NCBI RefSeq assembly: GCF_002688565.1
Contig: NZ_CP024011.1
Location: 2,418,001-2,482,000 of the forward strand
Direction: 5' to 3'
Length of the DNA: 64,000 nucleotides
From: Acinetobacter sp. LoGeW2-3
GTDB lineage: Bacteria; Pseudomonadota; Gammaproteobacteria; Pseudomonadales; Moraxellaceae
The position numbers and the translations under genes were made by a program. The first letter of the stretch is position 1; every line of letters begins with the position of its first letter. Below are positions 35,595 through 45,620 of the stretch, one piece after another. The notes beneath the pieces were generated by a model. That model saw only the letters and a program-made list of their open reading frames with translations, had not been told where the DNA came from and ran no database searches.

Positions 35595-36911
35595 TTAATC
35601 CTCCAATGATGCTTGTGCAGAGTTGATCATCGGTTTAAGACTCAGCAATAACCATAAGGTAAAGATGCCGCTTAAGACCGCTGTAATACAGAAAAGTATT
35701 TTAAGATCAAACTTTAAGACACTTAAAATGATAATCGAGAATATAGCAGAAGATACCATGAAAATTGCATTCAAAATGTTATTTGCTGCAACCACTCGTG
35801 CACGATGTGAGCGGGGAGAATGCGCCTGCATCATGGCATACAGCGGAACAATATAAAAACCACCGCTAATGCCCAATAAAGTGACTGCAAACATGACATG
35901 GTAATAGCTCCAGCCCTCATGGAACACGTCCGCTAAACCCAGTAACTCGCCAGTACGTTCAGGCACAAAAGCCATGCTCACAGCCAGATAAATTGCAAAA
36001 ACCGTCAGTCCGACTGCACCAATCGGTACCATACGAATATTGACTTCTGTACCGCCCAATTTACGACATAAATAAGATCCCAAACCAATTCCGATCGAGA
36101 AGAAGGTTAATAGTAGGCTTGCGACATTTTCAGAGGCATGTAGATTCTGCAGGGTCAGTTGTGGAATCTGGGTTAAGTAGGTCGCGCCGTAGAACCAGTA
36201 CCATGAGTTGCCAATCAGAATCAGAAAAACCAAAGGTAAACTTTTGGCATATTTCAGGGTTTGAAAACTGGTGCGGAAAAAGTTCCAGTCAATTTGAATA
36301 TCAGGTGCTGGAATGCTTTGCTTTAAAATAAAACGGCTGGAAATATAACCTAGCACTGCAATAATCAGTACGGTCAGGCTGATCCAAAGTAAATTACCTT
36401 CCGATGCTGCAATCACGGCACCGCCTAGAATCATACCGAACAGGATTGCCAAGGAAGTTCCAGACTGGAATAGCGCATTACCAGACATTAATTCGTCTTT
36501 TTTCAGCACTTCAGGCAAAATCGCATATTTAATCGGCCCAAAGAAGGTGGACTGTGTCCCCATCAGAAACAATGCAAACATGAGAATCCACAGGTTGCCC
36601 ATCAGGAAACCAATGGTTCCAAGTACCATAATGACAATTTCTAAAATTTTGATATAGCGGATCAGATGTGAGCGTTCGTATTTATCGGCAATTTGTCCGG
36701 CAGTCGCAGAAAAAATAAAATAAGGCAAAATAAATAGTAATGCAGCAAGGTTATTTAAGGTGCTGATGCTCGCGCTTTGCTGAATCCATCCATAGGTGAT
36801 GACCAGCAATAATGCCTGTTTGAATACATTATCATTCAATGCCCCGAAAAATTGCGTCAAAAACATGGGTAAAAAACGACGTGAGCCTAACAAATGTTCG
36901 TTGTTGTTCAT
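35595..36911 (-). CDS. MFS transporter, LplT-like
   Basis: 438 residues with 12 hydrophobic segments. The start FLPMFLTQFFGALNDNVFKQAL and the loop GQIADKYERSHLIRY match the LplT/Aas-type group of MFS proteins, which flip lysophospholipids into the inner leaflet for re-acylation. The Aas acyltransferase domain is not fused and not adjacent. It is followed 3 nt later by coq7. Lysophospholipid transport is inferred from family resemblance. Confidence 0.85.
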   Translation of the reverse strand: MNNNEHLLGSRRFLPMFLTQFFGALNDNVFKQALLLVITYGWIQQSASISTLNNLAALLFILPYFIFSATAGQIADKYERSHLIRYIKILEIVIMVLGTIGFLMGNLWILMFALFLMGTQSTFFGPIKYAILPEVLKKDELMSGNALFQSGTSLAILFGMILGGAVIAASEGNLLWISLTVLIIAVLGYISSRFILKQSIPAPDIQIDWNFFRTSFQTLKYAKSLPLVFLILIGNSWYWFYGATYLTQIPQLTLQNLHASENVASLLLTFFSIGIGLGSYLCRKLGGTEVNIRMVPIGAVGLTVFAIYLAVSMAFVPERTGELLGLADVFHEGWSYYHVMFAVTLLGISGGFYIVPLYAMMQAHSPRSHRARVVAANNILNAIFMVSSAIFSIIILSVLKFDLKILFCITAVLSGIFTLWLLLSLKPMINSAQASLED

Positions 36912-37087
36912 ATTGGACGTGCTACATTAAGATTTATTAAGAAATGTCAGTGATGCGTGAACATCATGAAAAATCATGTAAGATACGCTTGACCACGGAA
37001 ATGGCAAAATCCTATAGATTCAAGTTTCTTAGCTTATATTTTTCGGTCAAATAATCAATTAAAGAATGTATTCGTTTAGAGTTTGCT

Positions 37088-39841
37088 ATGCCTGCAAAGA
37101 GAAAATTTAAAGAAACAATGCTCAGTCAGAGTATGAGTCCACTCATATCTGCACATACAGGCGGTCGTCTGTGTATGAGCATTTTCTTCATGATGTTAAC
37201 CCAATATAGCATGGCACAAACTCCACAGACGGAAACGCCAGTGGCAGTTTCACAGGCAGAAATGATTGATGAACTGTCCAAGCAGGCGGTTCAACAAGGT
37301 GTTGCGAATTCTGAAGATGAAGCCGCCGAGAAAATCGAACAGGTGTTGCAGCCAGAAAATCAAGTAGACAGTCTGGAAATGCTAAAGCAGCAGGAACAGC
37401 AAGGTGCACAGCTCGATGTCTTTAAGCCGATTGAATTTGAAGATCTAGAAGAACTACCAGTGCAACCGATTGATCAGTCGATGGCGGATGAAATTTACCG
37501 TGTCGCTGAACAAGCTAAACAGGAAGCGCAAAGCTACCGTCAGACCCAGCAAACAGAAACTGTAGTTGCTGATATCAGTCAGCAGGAATTACTGGAAATC
37601 AATCAGGCACCAGTGAATGTCGATCAACTGATGCAAAGCATTCAGTCTGATAGTCAGATCATTGTGCAGGCGAATGAAGCAGGCAGTACCTTGCCGGAAA
37701 TCTCTCCACGACAACTTACGCCGCAAGATGACAAAAAGCCGAATATTTTTAAACGACTCTTCTATAAGATCCGTCCACCTCGTCAGATTATGACGGCTAA
37801 AGTGCCGCGTATTGATGCAGACGTGGTGATTCGTAATGGTGAAATTAATACTCAATCGAGTAATGAGTTAAGCGCGACTGCACGTGCAGAGGCGTATGAA
37901 AACCTGGCAGAGAACATTGAAAATAAACTGTCAAGTTTTACCCAAGAATCCTTTAGTGATTTCCAGTCAGCTTTGCCACAATTGCGAAGTCTATCTAATC
38001 AGGCTGCTCAGGCAGTCGGTTTTTATAATGCTGAATTCCGTTTTGAAAAACTTTCTGAATCACGGGTGAGAGTTCATGTCACACCGAATGAACCAGTGAT
38101 TATCCAAAGTCAGAATGTAGAATTTACCGGTGCGGGTGCTGAGCAACCACAGTTCCAGGTAATTGGTGTATTGCCAGATCAGGAAGTGGGTGACGTATTT
38201 AATCATGGCAATTATGAAAAAACCAAGGAACGTATCGTCGAAGCAGCGAGTAATAACGGCTACTTTGATGCGTTCTGGCGTCTGCATGATGCCAAGGTGG
38301 CACAGCCACAGAATACGGCTGATGTGAATCTGCGTTATGAAACTGGCGATCCGTACAAGCTTGGACCGGTAACTTTCCGGATGAGTGATCCGGATGAAGA
38401 ATTCCCGCTAGATCCAGATATCCTGCAAAGTCTTGTGCCGTGGCAAGAAGATGCTGATTACCGTTTCTGGCGGGTAAATACGCTGGCGAATAACCTGACC
38501 AACTCACGGTATTTTAACTATACCTTGGTCGATGCGGTAAAACCGGATCCAGTCGAAGCAGAACTTGAACTGCCACCTGATCTGCAGCTGCTGGTCGATC
38601 AGCAAAAAATCTCTGAAGCCACTTTGACACAAGAGAAAAAAGCGGTGGCTTCTACCCAGGAAGTGACTCAAAGTGTTGTCGATGAAAGCCAGTTCGCGGG
38701 TAGTCGAGAGGAAGAAAGTCCGGATCTACGTGCCCTGCGTACTGCACAGGAAACTAAGGCTAATGAACAGGAACGTCTGAAAGCACAGGCACGTGAGGAG
38801 AAAGTTGTTCCGGTAATCGTGACCTTAAATGCTGACAAGTTGAATAGTGCTGAAGCGGGTCTAGGTTATGGAACTGATACCGGAACACGTGTACGTGGTC
38901 AGTACCGTCGTGCCATCGTTAATAAGCGTGGACATTCTTTCGATGCCAACGTCGAGCTGTCACAAATCCGTCAATCTATTGATGGCCGCTATAATATTCC
39001 ATATAAGCATCCACTGAATGATTACATCAGTATTGTTGGTGGTTATGAGCGTGAAGAACGTGATGATGTCGCACAAGGCAATGGCCTATTGATTGAGTCT
39101 GCGGTTGTTGGTGCTGATCGCTTTATTAAAAATCCACGTGGCAGCTGGCAACATACTTATGGCGTACGTTATCGTTTAGATCGCTTAACCCAGGATGGCA
39201 CAGTAGACGCGTCTGATATTCCAGATGCATTCTTGGGAAGTGCTGCAGAAGAACAACAATCGCTGTTATTTGGTTATGAAGTCGCTCGTACCACCAGTGA
39301 CCGTCGGGTAAACCCAACCAAAGGCTTTAAACAGACCTATAAGCTTGAGGTGGGCAGTGAAGCACTACTATCCGATGCAGATATGGCGATTGCCAATGCT
39401 GGATGGCGCTTTATCTATTCACTGGGTGAAAATGCCGATCACCAATTTGTTGGTCGTGCCGACGCAGGCTATATTTTTACTGAAGATTTTACCAAAGTGC
39501 CGTATAACCTGAGATACTTCACCGGTGGTGATCAAAGTATTCGTGGTTTTGACTATAAGAGTTTGTCACCAGAAATTGATGGCTTTAAAGTGGGCGGTCA
39601 GGCCTTGGCAATTGGCTCCCTGGAATATAACTACCAATTCAAGGAAGGCTGGCGTGCAGCAGTATTTGCTGATGCCGGGAATGCTTATGACAAGGACTTC
39701 AGTAACCCAACAGAATATGGGGTAGGCCTTGGTGTGCGTTGGGCATCTCCTATTGGCCCGATTCGTATTGATGTGGCTTCAGGCATATCGGATGATAACC
39801 ATCCAATCCGCCTGCATTTCTTTATTGGCTCACAGCTATAA
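37088..39841 (+). CDS. tamA: TamA, autotransporter assembly outer membrane protein (enlarged)
   Basis: 917 residues, against 577 in E. coli. The signal sequence appears internal (hydrophobic about 28-42, cleavage after SMA near 43), so a later ATG may be the true start. A Gln/Glu-rich region (about 45-235) precedes three POTRA-like domains (about 240-500). Another charged Gln/Glu/Lys segment (about 505-580) lies before the 16-strand barrel. The barrel has the conserved YFTGGDQSIRGFDY loop (about 817) and ends HFFIGSQL, like E. coli TamA. tamB follows 39 bp later. Together they insert outer membrane proteins and move phospholipids. Confidence 0.93.
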   Translation: MPAKRKFKETMLSQSMSPLISAHTGGRLCMSIFFMMLTQYSMAQTPQTETPVAVSQAEMIDELSKQAVQQGVANSEDEAAEKIEQVLQPENQVDSLEMLKQQEQQGAQLDVFKPIEFEDLEELPVQPIDQSMADEIYRVAEQAKQEAQSYRQTQQTETVVADISQQELLEINQAPVNVDQLMQSIQSDSQIIVQANEAGSTLPEISPRQLTPQDDKKPNIFKRLFYKIRPPRQIMTAKVPRIDADVVIRNGEINTQSSNELSATARAEAYENLAENIENKLSSFTQESFSDFQSALPQLRSLSNQAAQAVGFYNAEFRFEKLSESRVRVHVTPNEPVIIQSQNVEFTGAGAEQPQFQVIGVLPDQEVGDVFNHGNYEKTKERIVEAASNNGYFDAFWRLHDAKVAQPQNTADVNLRYETGDPYKLGPVTFRMSDPDEEFPLDPDILQSLVPWQEDADYRFWRVNTLANNLTNSRYFNYTLVDAVKPDPVEAELELPPDLQLLVDQQKISEATLTQEKKAVASTQEVTQSVVDESQFAGSREEESPDLRALRTAQETKANEQERLKAQAREEKVVPVIVTLNADKLNSAEAGLGYGTDTGTRVRGQYRRAIVNKRGHSFDANVELSQIRQSIDGRYNIPYKHPLNDYISIVGGYEREERDDVAQGNGLLIESAVVGADRFIKNPRGSWQHTYGVRYRLDRLTQDGTVDASDIPDAFLGSAAEEQQSLLFGYEVARTTSDRRVNPTKGFKQTYKLEVGSEALLSDADMAIANAGWRFIYSLGENADHQFVGRADAGYIFTEDFTKVPYNLRYFTGGDQSIRGFDYKSLSPEIDGFKVGGQALAIGSLEYNYQFKEGWRAAVFADAGNAYDKDFSNPTEYGVGLGVRWASPIGPIRIDVASGISDDNHPIRLHFFIGSQL

Positions 39842-39880
39842 AACAAACTGATTTAAAATTTTTAGATATTTGGGAAGAAC

Positions 39881-42800
39881 ATGGTCGAGAACCAGCAACC
39901 ACAAGACGCAGAACCAGAAAATACGCCTTTGCCTAAGAAGCGCCGTGTTTTAAGAAGCATCTTATTGTCGGTGCTGTTTTCGATTCTGTTTTTACTCGCA
40001 GCACTGGCGATCATGTTCTCGACGGATCGCGGCAGTAAGTTTCTGCTGGATCAGGTACTGCAACGCCAGCAGATTATTCATTATGAATATGAGGGCGGAA
40101 ACCTGTGGCGCGGGATTATCCTGCGTAATGTACTGGTCACCCTGAAACCGGTTGATGTCAAAATTGATCGTGCCGATGTCACTTTGGGCTGGCGGGCGAT
40201 TATTAAGCGGGAAATTCACCTGAATACTGCCGATGTACGTAATCTACAGATCATTACCAAGAATCCACCGAGTGATAAGCCCTTTGCCTATAATGACATC
40301 CGTCTGCCATTCGTGTTGCGAGTCGATCATCTGGATCTGGATCACCTGCTGATTAAAACCCATAGCTCGTCAGTCGACTTTTACGATGTAGTGATCAATG
40401 ACGGACTCTGGTCGGGAACCAAGCTGACCTTTGAAAAATCACGCATGAACATGGGTTATCTGTATGTCTATAATGCCAGCGGTGATATGGATTTCCATGG
40501 TAAATACCCACTGAATGCTACGGGTGTCTTGAATATCCCATCACTGAATAATAGCCTGAACATTCGTGATATTCGTGTCGCAGCACGCGGTACGCTAGAA
40601 ACCATTGAAGCGGGTGTCGCGACGTATACCCCAGACTTGTTGACCGGATGGGCCGTGATTCATCCGATGAATCCGTATGTGCCGATGTTCGGTAAACTCA
40701 AATTTAACCAGTATCACTGGCCAATATTAGAAGATCAAAAATTATTCTCCAAAGATGGTATGGCTGAGTTTAATGGTGATATCCAGCGACTTAATATCAA
40801 TCTTAATACTGACCTCAGCGGCAAAGATATTCCTGAAGGTCAGTACAATGCGATGATGTATACGGATCTGGTCAATCAGCTGAATATCACTGATTTTAAT
40901 GGTCAGCTGATGAAAGGCTCAGTCAGTCTTGCAGGTATGGTTGGTTGGCATGATCAGGTCACCTGGGATGTGTCTGGACGTGTAAATCACCTTAATCCTA
41001 AGGACAAAGTGATTCCGCAGGTCGTACAGGACTTCCTGCCACCAAGCCTGGATGGAAATGTTGCTTCCAAAGGGACACTGGAAAAAGGTTTACATCTGAC
41101 AGCGCTGGTTGATTTTGATCGCTATGAAACCTGGAACATCAAGCTGGATCAGAATGAGGCGAAAAATAAAAAAGCCCAACCGATGCTAATGAATGTGGCT
41201 TGGAAAAATATCGACCGTGCTGTGCCTTATGTGGGCTGGTTAAAGAGCGAATCTGGAGATGTGAATCTGGCACTGACTGAAGGTCAGCAGGACATCTTTG
41301 TAGCAACACGTGTCGCCGCGCATGAGCAAGGTATGCTGCCACCTGGTATGTATCAGGCTAAACTGAATCTGAAGAATAATATTCTTAAAGTACCAAGCTT
41401 TAACTATAGCGCGCAAAGTGGCAATCTCTCTGGCAACGCCGTAGTAGAGCTGCCGGATAAAAAGCGCCAGTTAAAATGGAGCGCAGTACTCAATGCAAAA
41501 GATCTAAATACTCAGGCACTGGCAGCTGCTTCTCCAGTAGATCGTCTCAATGGCCGAGTTACAGCGAGTGGTTATGCCAAGCCAAATCAGCAGATTATTA
41601 ACTTAAAAGCAGTAGATTTAACGGGTCGTCTGGCAGGCCAAAATGAAACTGTTCGACTCACCGGGACTAGTACTGCAGCCTTGTTGTTCCATGATGAAAA
41701 ACATGGTGGTGGCTTTAAAGGCTATGCAGTGAATTATGATGGTAATTTAAATGCCAGCCAGTTTGCTGCCAGCAAAGGTCTACTTAAATTGAAGGTATCT
41801 GGTACGCCTGAATTACTAAAAATTAATGAATTTAAGCATGATGGTATCGCGGGCAAGATCAATGCTAGTGGTCTGGTCAACCTGGCGAATGGTTTTGGCT
41901 GGGATATCAATGCCTCACTGGTTCGCTTTAAGCCGCAATATTTTGCTTCAAGTGTTAAAGGTGAGCTTTCAGGGAATGTGAAAACCCGCGGTGTATGGTC
42001 AGATGCCTTGAAACGGATTCAGATTGAACGTCTGAATCTTGCCGGAATGCTGAATAATAAGCCGGTACGTGGTACAGGTAATCTGTCGATGATTATTGAT
42101 ACCAAACAGAGTGGATTTGTACCACAGCAGTTTGAAGCCAATAATCTGTTCCTGTCATATGCCAATAACCAACTTCAGGCGACGGGTAATGCACAGAATC
42201 TTCAGTTGAAGGTCAATGCACCAGCACTATATGAGTTATATCTAGGACTACGTGGTCGTGCATACGGTTATATCAATATGCAGGCACAACCGCGTCTACG
42301 TGCATCTACTAATCTGGCAGTTGACGATTTTGCCTTTAATAACTTGTTCAGTGTGCAGAAAATTCGGGTACAAGGCCAGTTGCCAACCTCACAGAGTGCA
42401 CCAACTTTGCTGACTGCAATCATGGATAACCTGCGTAGTGGTAATCGTCAGATTACTCGAGGTGAAATATCTTTAGCTGGGACGCGTGCAGCACATATCT
42501 TAAAAGTTCAGGCAGAAAATAAACTGTCTAAATTCTATGTGCAGCTGGCGGGCGGTTTTAATGCGCAAGATAACTGGCTAGGCCAGATTCAAAATGGTGA
42601 TTTTGATTCTTTACGTACCCGTTTAGTACAACGTCAGAATGCCTCTGTAATCTATAACACAGCACAATCAGATCTATTTATTGGTGCGCATTGCTGGATG
42701 AGTCAGCAAAGTCAGCTGTGCTTTGATCAGCCAATTCGTGTCAATAAAACCCGTGGCAGTGTTTCTTTCCAAACCCAAAACTTGGACCTAAACGATTTCA

Positions 42801-44398
42801 GTGCTTTCTTGCCTGAAGGTTTGGCGATTACTGGTAAGGTCAACGGATATGCACGTGCGTCATGGGCGCAAGGTGCCAAACCAAAAATTGATGCACGACT
42901 GGTGACACGTAATGGTGTAGTTGGACTGGCTGCTGAAGATCCACAATATCTGGGTCAAACCCTGAAATATGATGAAGTTGGACTGGTCGCGAAAAGTGTG
43001 GCTGAAGGCTTACAGATCCGTCTGGATGTAAAAACACCGGATATCGGGACTGGTTATGCCAATGTCATTATTGATCCATATCGTGACAGCAAGCCGATGC
43101 GTGGTGAAGTGGCCTTTAATCAGGTGCAGCTGAAAGTATTTAAGCCATTTATTCAGGATGTACGTACGCTAGAAGGTACCTTGTCTTATGCCGGCAAGAT
43201 CAGTGGTACTTTGACTCAGCCATTGTTAAACGGTGAAATTCGGGTGAAGGACGGGGCAATCAGCATGATTTCCCTGCCGGTGAATCTGACCAATGTGCAG
43301 TTGTATTCATCTGTACGGCAGGACTCTGCAACGATTAATGGCGCATTCAATAGTGGTCGTGGTGTAGGTCGATTGACCGGTTCGGTAGACTGGAAAAATG
43401 ATCCACGTGTTCAGTTGCGTTTGAAAGGTGAAAACCTGTTAATCCGTCAAGCGCCGCTGATTACCGCAGTTGTCACACCAGATCTGGCTTTGGATCTTTA
43501 TCCATTGAACAAGAAACTGAGTCTGAACGGTTCGGTTGATGTTCCGCGCGCGCTGATTTCTATGCCTGAAGCTTCTAAACCAGTGGTTGGTGTATCTTCA
43601 GATGTGCGCGTGGTGCAGGAAGGTCAGGACCAATTGGCGATTCTAAAATCAGCACGTCCATGGGATATCCGCGCCGATGTTGCAGTGTCACTGGGTAATC
43701 AGGTAATTTTCCAGGGCTTTGATAGCCGTATTCCATTGCTTGGCCGAGTGAATCTGTCCCAGCGTGGTCTGGAAACAGCAATGCGTGCCAATGGCGCGAT
43801 TGGTGTATCTCAGCGCGTGAAAATTGAAGCCTATGGCCAGAGTCTGGATCTGAACCGTGCCATTGCCCGTTTCAATGGTCCATTGTCTAATCCGACACTG
43901 GATATTGATGCCAATAAGGCTGTACAGGGCAGCACCGTAGGTGTACGTGTCACTGGTACAGCTTCAAGTCCGGCTATTCAGGTTTATAACGATGCAGGTC
44001 TATCTGAACAGGAAGCATTGAATGCCTTGATCACTGGCCGTATCAATGAAGGTAGTTCAGCATTGAGTCAATCTGATAGTTTCAGGTCTGATGTCAACAA
44101 TACCATTGCTGCTGCAGGGATTAGTCTGGGCTTGGGCGGTACACGTGCATTGACCAATCAGATCGGTCGTACGTTTGGTCTGAGTGGTTTGGCACTGGAT
44201 GCACAGGGTACAGGGGATGATACGCAGGTGTCTGTTACTGGTTATATCACGCCAGATCTGTTTATCCGTTATGGTGTCGGTGTCTTTACTCCAGTGAATA
44301 AACTGACCTTGCGTTATCAAATGAATCAGCGTCTGTATCTGGAAGCCAGCCAATCCCTCGAACGAGCCATCGACTTGTTCTATAACTGGCGATTCTAA
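39881..44398 (+). CDS. tamB: TamB, translocation and assembly module protein
   Basis: 1505 residues, against 1259 in E. coli. There is one N-terminal membrane anchor (about 27-47, after a KKRR stretch), then a very long beta-rich region forming the hydrophobic groove, and a C-terminal DUF490/TamB domain (about 1150-1505) ending YNWRF with the terminal Phe expected for interaction with the TamA/Bam machinery. It bridges inner and outer membranes. Start ATG 39881 has GGGAAG upstream. It forms an operon with tamA. Confidence 0.95.
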   Translation: MVENQQPQDAEPENTPLPKKRRVLRSILLSVLFSILFLLAALAIMFSTDRGSKFLLDQVLQRQQIIHYEYEGGNLWRGIILRNVLVTLKPVDVKIDRADVTLGWRAIIKREIHLNTADVRNLQIITKNPPSDKPFAYNDIRLPFVLRVDHLDLDHLLIKTHSSSVDFYDVVINDGLWSGTKLTFEKSRMNMGYLYVYNASGDMDFHGKYPLNATGVLNIPSLNNSLNIRDIRVAARGTLETIEAGVATYTPDLLTGWAVIHPMNPYVPMFGKLKFNQYHWPILEDQKLFSKDGMAEFNGDIQRLNINLNTDLSGKDIPEGQYNAMMYTDLVNQLNITDFNGQLMKGSVSLAGMVGWHDQVTWDVSGRVNHLNPKDKVIPQVVQDFLPPSLDGNVASKGTLEKGLHLTALVDFDRYETWNIKLDQNEAKNKKAQPMLMNVAWKNIDRAVPYVGWLKSESGDVNLALTEGQQDIFVATRVAAHEQGMLPPGMYQAKLNLKNNILKVPSFNYSAQSGNLSGNAVVELPDKKRQLKWSAVLNAKDLNTQALAAASPVDRLNGRVTASGYAKPNQQIINLKAVDLTGRLAGQNETVRLTGTSTAALLFHDEKHGGGFKGYAVNYDGNLNASQFAASKGLLKLKVSGTPELLKINEFKHDGIAGKINASGLVNLANGFGWDINASLVRFKPQYFASSVKGELSGNVKTRGVWSDALKRIQIERLNLAGMLNNKPVRGTGNLSMIIDTKQSGFVPQQFEANNLFLSYANNQLQATGNAQNLQLKVNAPALYELYLGLRGRAYGYINMQAQPRLRASTNLAVDDFAFNNLFSVQKIRVQGQLPTSQSAPTLLTAIMDNLRSGNRQITRGEISLAGTRAAHILKVQAENKLSKFYVQLAGGFNAQDNWLGQIQNGDFDSLRTRLVQRQNASVIYNTAQSDLFIGAHCWMSQQSQLCFDQPIRVNKTRGSVSFQTQNLDLNDFSAFLPEGLAITGKVNGYARASWAQGAKPKIDARLVTRNGVVGLAAEDPQYLGQTLKYDEVGLVAKSVAEGLQIRLDVKTPDIGTGYANVIIDPYRDSKPMRGEVAFNQVQLKVFKPFIQDVRTLEGTLSYAGKISGTLTQPLLNGEIRVKDGAISMISLPVNLTNVQLYSSVRQDSATINGAFNSGRGVGRLTGSVDWKNDPRVQLRLKGENLLIRQAPLITAVVTPDLALDLYPLNKKLSLNGSVDVPRALISMPEASKPVVGVSSDVRVVQEGQDQLAILKSARPWDIRADVAVSLGNQVIFQGFDSRIPLLGRVNLSQRGLETAMRANGAIGVSQRVKIEAYGQSLDLNRAIARFNGPLSNPTLDIDANKAVQGSTVGVRVTGTASSPAIQVYNDAGLSEQEALNALITGRINEGSSALSQSDSFRSDVNNTIAAAGISLGLGGTRALTNQIGRTFGLSGLALDAQGTGDDTQVSVTGYITPDLFIRYGVGVFTPVNKLTLRYQMNQRLYLEASQSLERAIDLFYNWRF

Positions 44399-44411
44399 AG
44401 TAATAAAGCCC

Positions 44412-44788
44412 TCATAATTGGGGGCTTTGTTGTTTTAGATCAATTAATCTGATTTGATGCCATTTATTATTGATTAATCGCTTATGAACATGCTGTTTAT
44501 AAGCCGTAGGTGAAAGAGCTTTTTTTGATTTGTTGCGTGTATTATTGCAGTACTTACAGGCTGTAACGATATTAAACTTGGCATCTTTTCCTCCATCTTT
44601 ACGAGCATTTAAATGTTCGGCAGTCGATTTCAATAGGGATGCTTTAGAAGGATTTATTTTGTATTGAGATATAAATGACTGGAGATCATTTTCCCACATC
44701 GGTTGATTACAGTAGTAACACAAACCGAATTGCTCTTGATAAGCTAGAGAACGAATTTTTTGAAGTGAAGAATATCTTTTTTAGACAT
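44412..44788 (-). pseudogene. HNH endonuclease gene with a 1-nt frameshift near its start
   Basis: The readable body (44412-44723, 103 residues) is an HNH nuclease: CYYC, then STAEHLNARKDGGKD with the catalytic His, then NIVTACKYCNNTRNK with the second Cys pair. It has no ATG. An ATG with AGG at the right distance lies at 44788, but the frame stops after 14 codons. Adding one base in either of two A6 runs (44777-44782 or 44756-44761) joins the parts into a normal N-terminus ending KIRSLAYQEQFG before the CYYC. It is either a decayed gene, a sequencing error in a homopolymer, or slippage. Confidence 0.6.
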
Positions 44789-45150
44789 AGCAGTACCTAC
44801 AAATTGAATATGCATTAACAAAAGTTAGTTACATATCCATTCCGATATCTGCTAGGCGTGGAATGAATAAATAATGCCAAAAGGCATATTTAAAAATTAT
44901 CCGAAATTTATTTTGAAATCAATCGCTAAATGATAAACGTAAATTGAATAATTATCTGATGAGATAGAAATCCTTTATTCAAGAATTACTAAGCTGATTT
45001 AATGCCTCATGAATGTGCAAAAGAGATCTATGGGTAAGGGTTCTAGCGAGTTTATTTAATACTAAAGAGACAACATTTCTATCATTGATGTTGGCTCTCA
45101 TTCTGTCATATCTATTAAGTAAGCATATTCAAAAAGGGAACACGCATATT
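44789..45150. other. Intergenic region beside the HNH gene
   Basis: About 360 bp, AT-rich. It includes a CATTCC/GGAATG inverted repeat near 44838-44865. A frame on the plus strand (from 45013) continues into the next gene but lacks a ribosome-binding site. Confidence 0.45.
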
Positions 45151-45300
45151 ATGACGAAGCTAACAGAAGAATCAGATAAAGACGTAACACCGCACAAAGA
45201 ATCCAATGACGATAAGGGCAATCAGGCTTCTTATAAGAATGTTAAACCAGAGAAAAAACCCGATGCTGAACCTGAACATCCGCTGAGAGAGCAAAAGTAA
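45151..45300 (+). CDS. Small hydrophilic hypothetical protein
   Basis: 49 residues from ATG 45151, preceded by AAGGGA 11 nt away. It is highly charged, Lys/Asp/Glu/Pro rich, and probably disordered (MTKLTEESDKDVTPHKES...). The frame is open upstream to ATG 45013 (95 residues), which would add a hydrophobic helix (FLSLMLALILSYLLSKH); that longer start has no ribosome-binding site. A terminator directly after the stop supports a transcribed unit. No family recognised. Confidence 0.5.
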   Translation: MTKLTEESDKDVTPHKESNDDKGNQASYKNVKPEKKPDAEPEHPLREQK

Positions 45301-45314
45301 TTTGTGAAAATTTT

Positions 45315-45339
45315 AAAAGCCTTCGAGAAGAAGGCTTTT
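45315..45339 (+). terminator. Terminator after the 45151 gene
   Basis: AAAAGCCTTC/GAAGGCTTTT, 10-bp stem with a 5-nt loop and short T-run. Confidence 0.82.
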
Positions 45340-45422
45340 AAATAGGGAAATAGCCTAAGCTATACTTTAAGGTTTATCGTATGAGGTAATAGAGCAACAT
45401 GACAGGGGATGAAACTTAAAGC

Positions 45423-45620
45423 TTATTCCTTAAAAGTTTCATCTAATGCCTGTTGCACTGCATCCACACGTGTCTTACAGGCTTTATACGCTGCCATGGA
45501 TTCCTCAACAATCTTCATCAGATTATCAATGTCAGGTTCCTGCTGGGCATCCAATAATTCTGCATTACGCTTTAGGATTTCATAGCCTTCTTTGAAGCTT
45601 AAAGTAGTGTCATTGCTCAT
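45423..45620 (-). CDS. xseB: Exodeoxyribonuclease VII small subunit
   Basis: 65 residues, an all-helical protein of the usual length. It carries the XseB core pattern SFKEGYEILKRNAELL and a second helix rich in Met/Ala/Lys that packs on XseA. It is required for the processive single-strand nuclease complex. The start overlaps the end of xseA by 11 nt, the standard coupled arrangement. Confidence 0.92.
   Translation of the reverse strand: MSNDTTLSFKEGYEILKRNAELLDAQQEPDIDNLMKIVEESMAAYKACKTRVDAVQQALDETFKE

Noticed and set aside
45013..45150. N-terminal extension of the 45151 gene with a membrane helix
   Set aside because: No ribosome-binding site at 45013; kept only as an alternative start.
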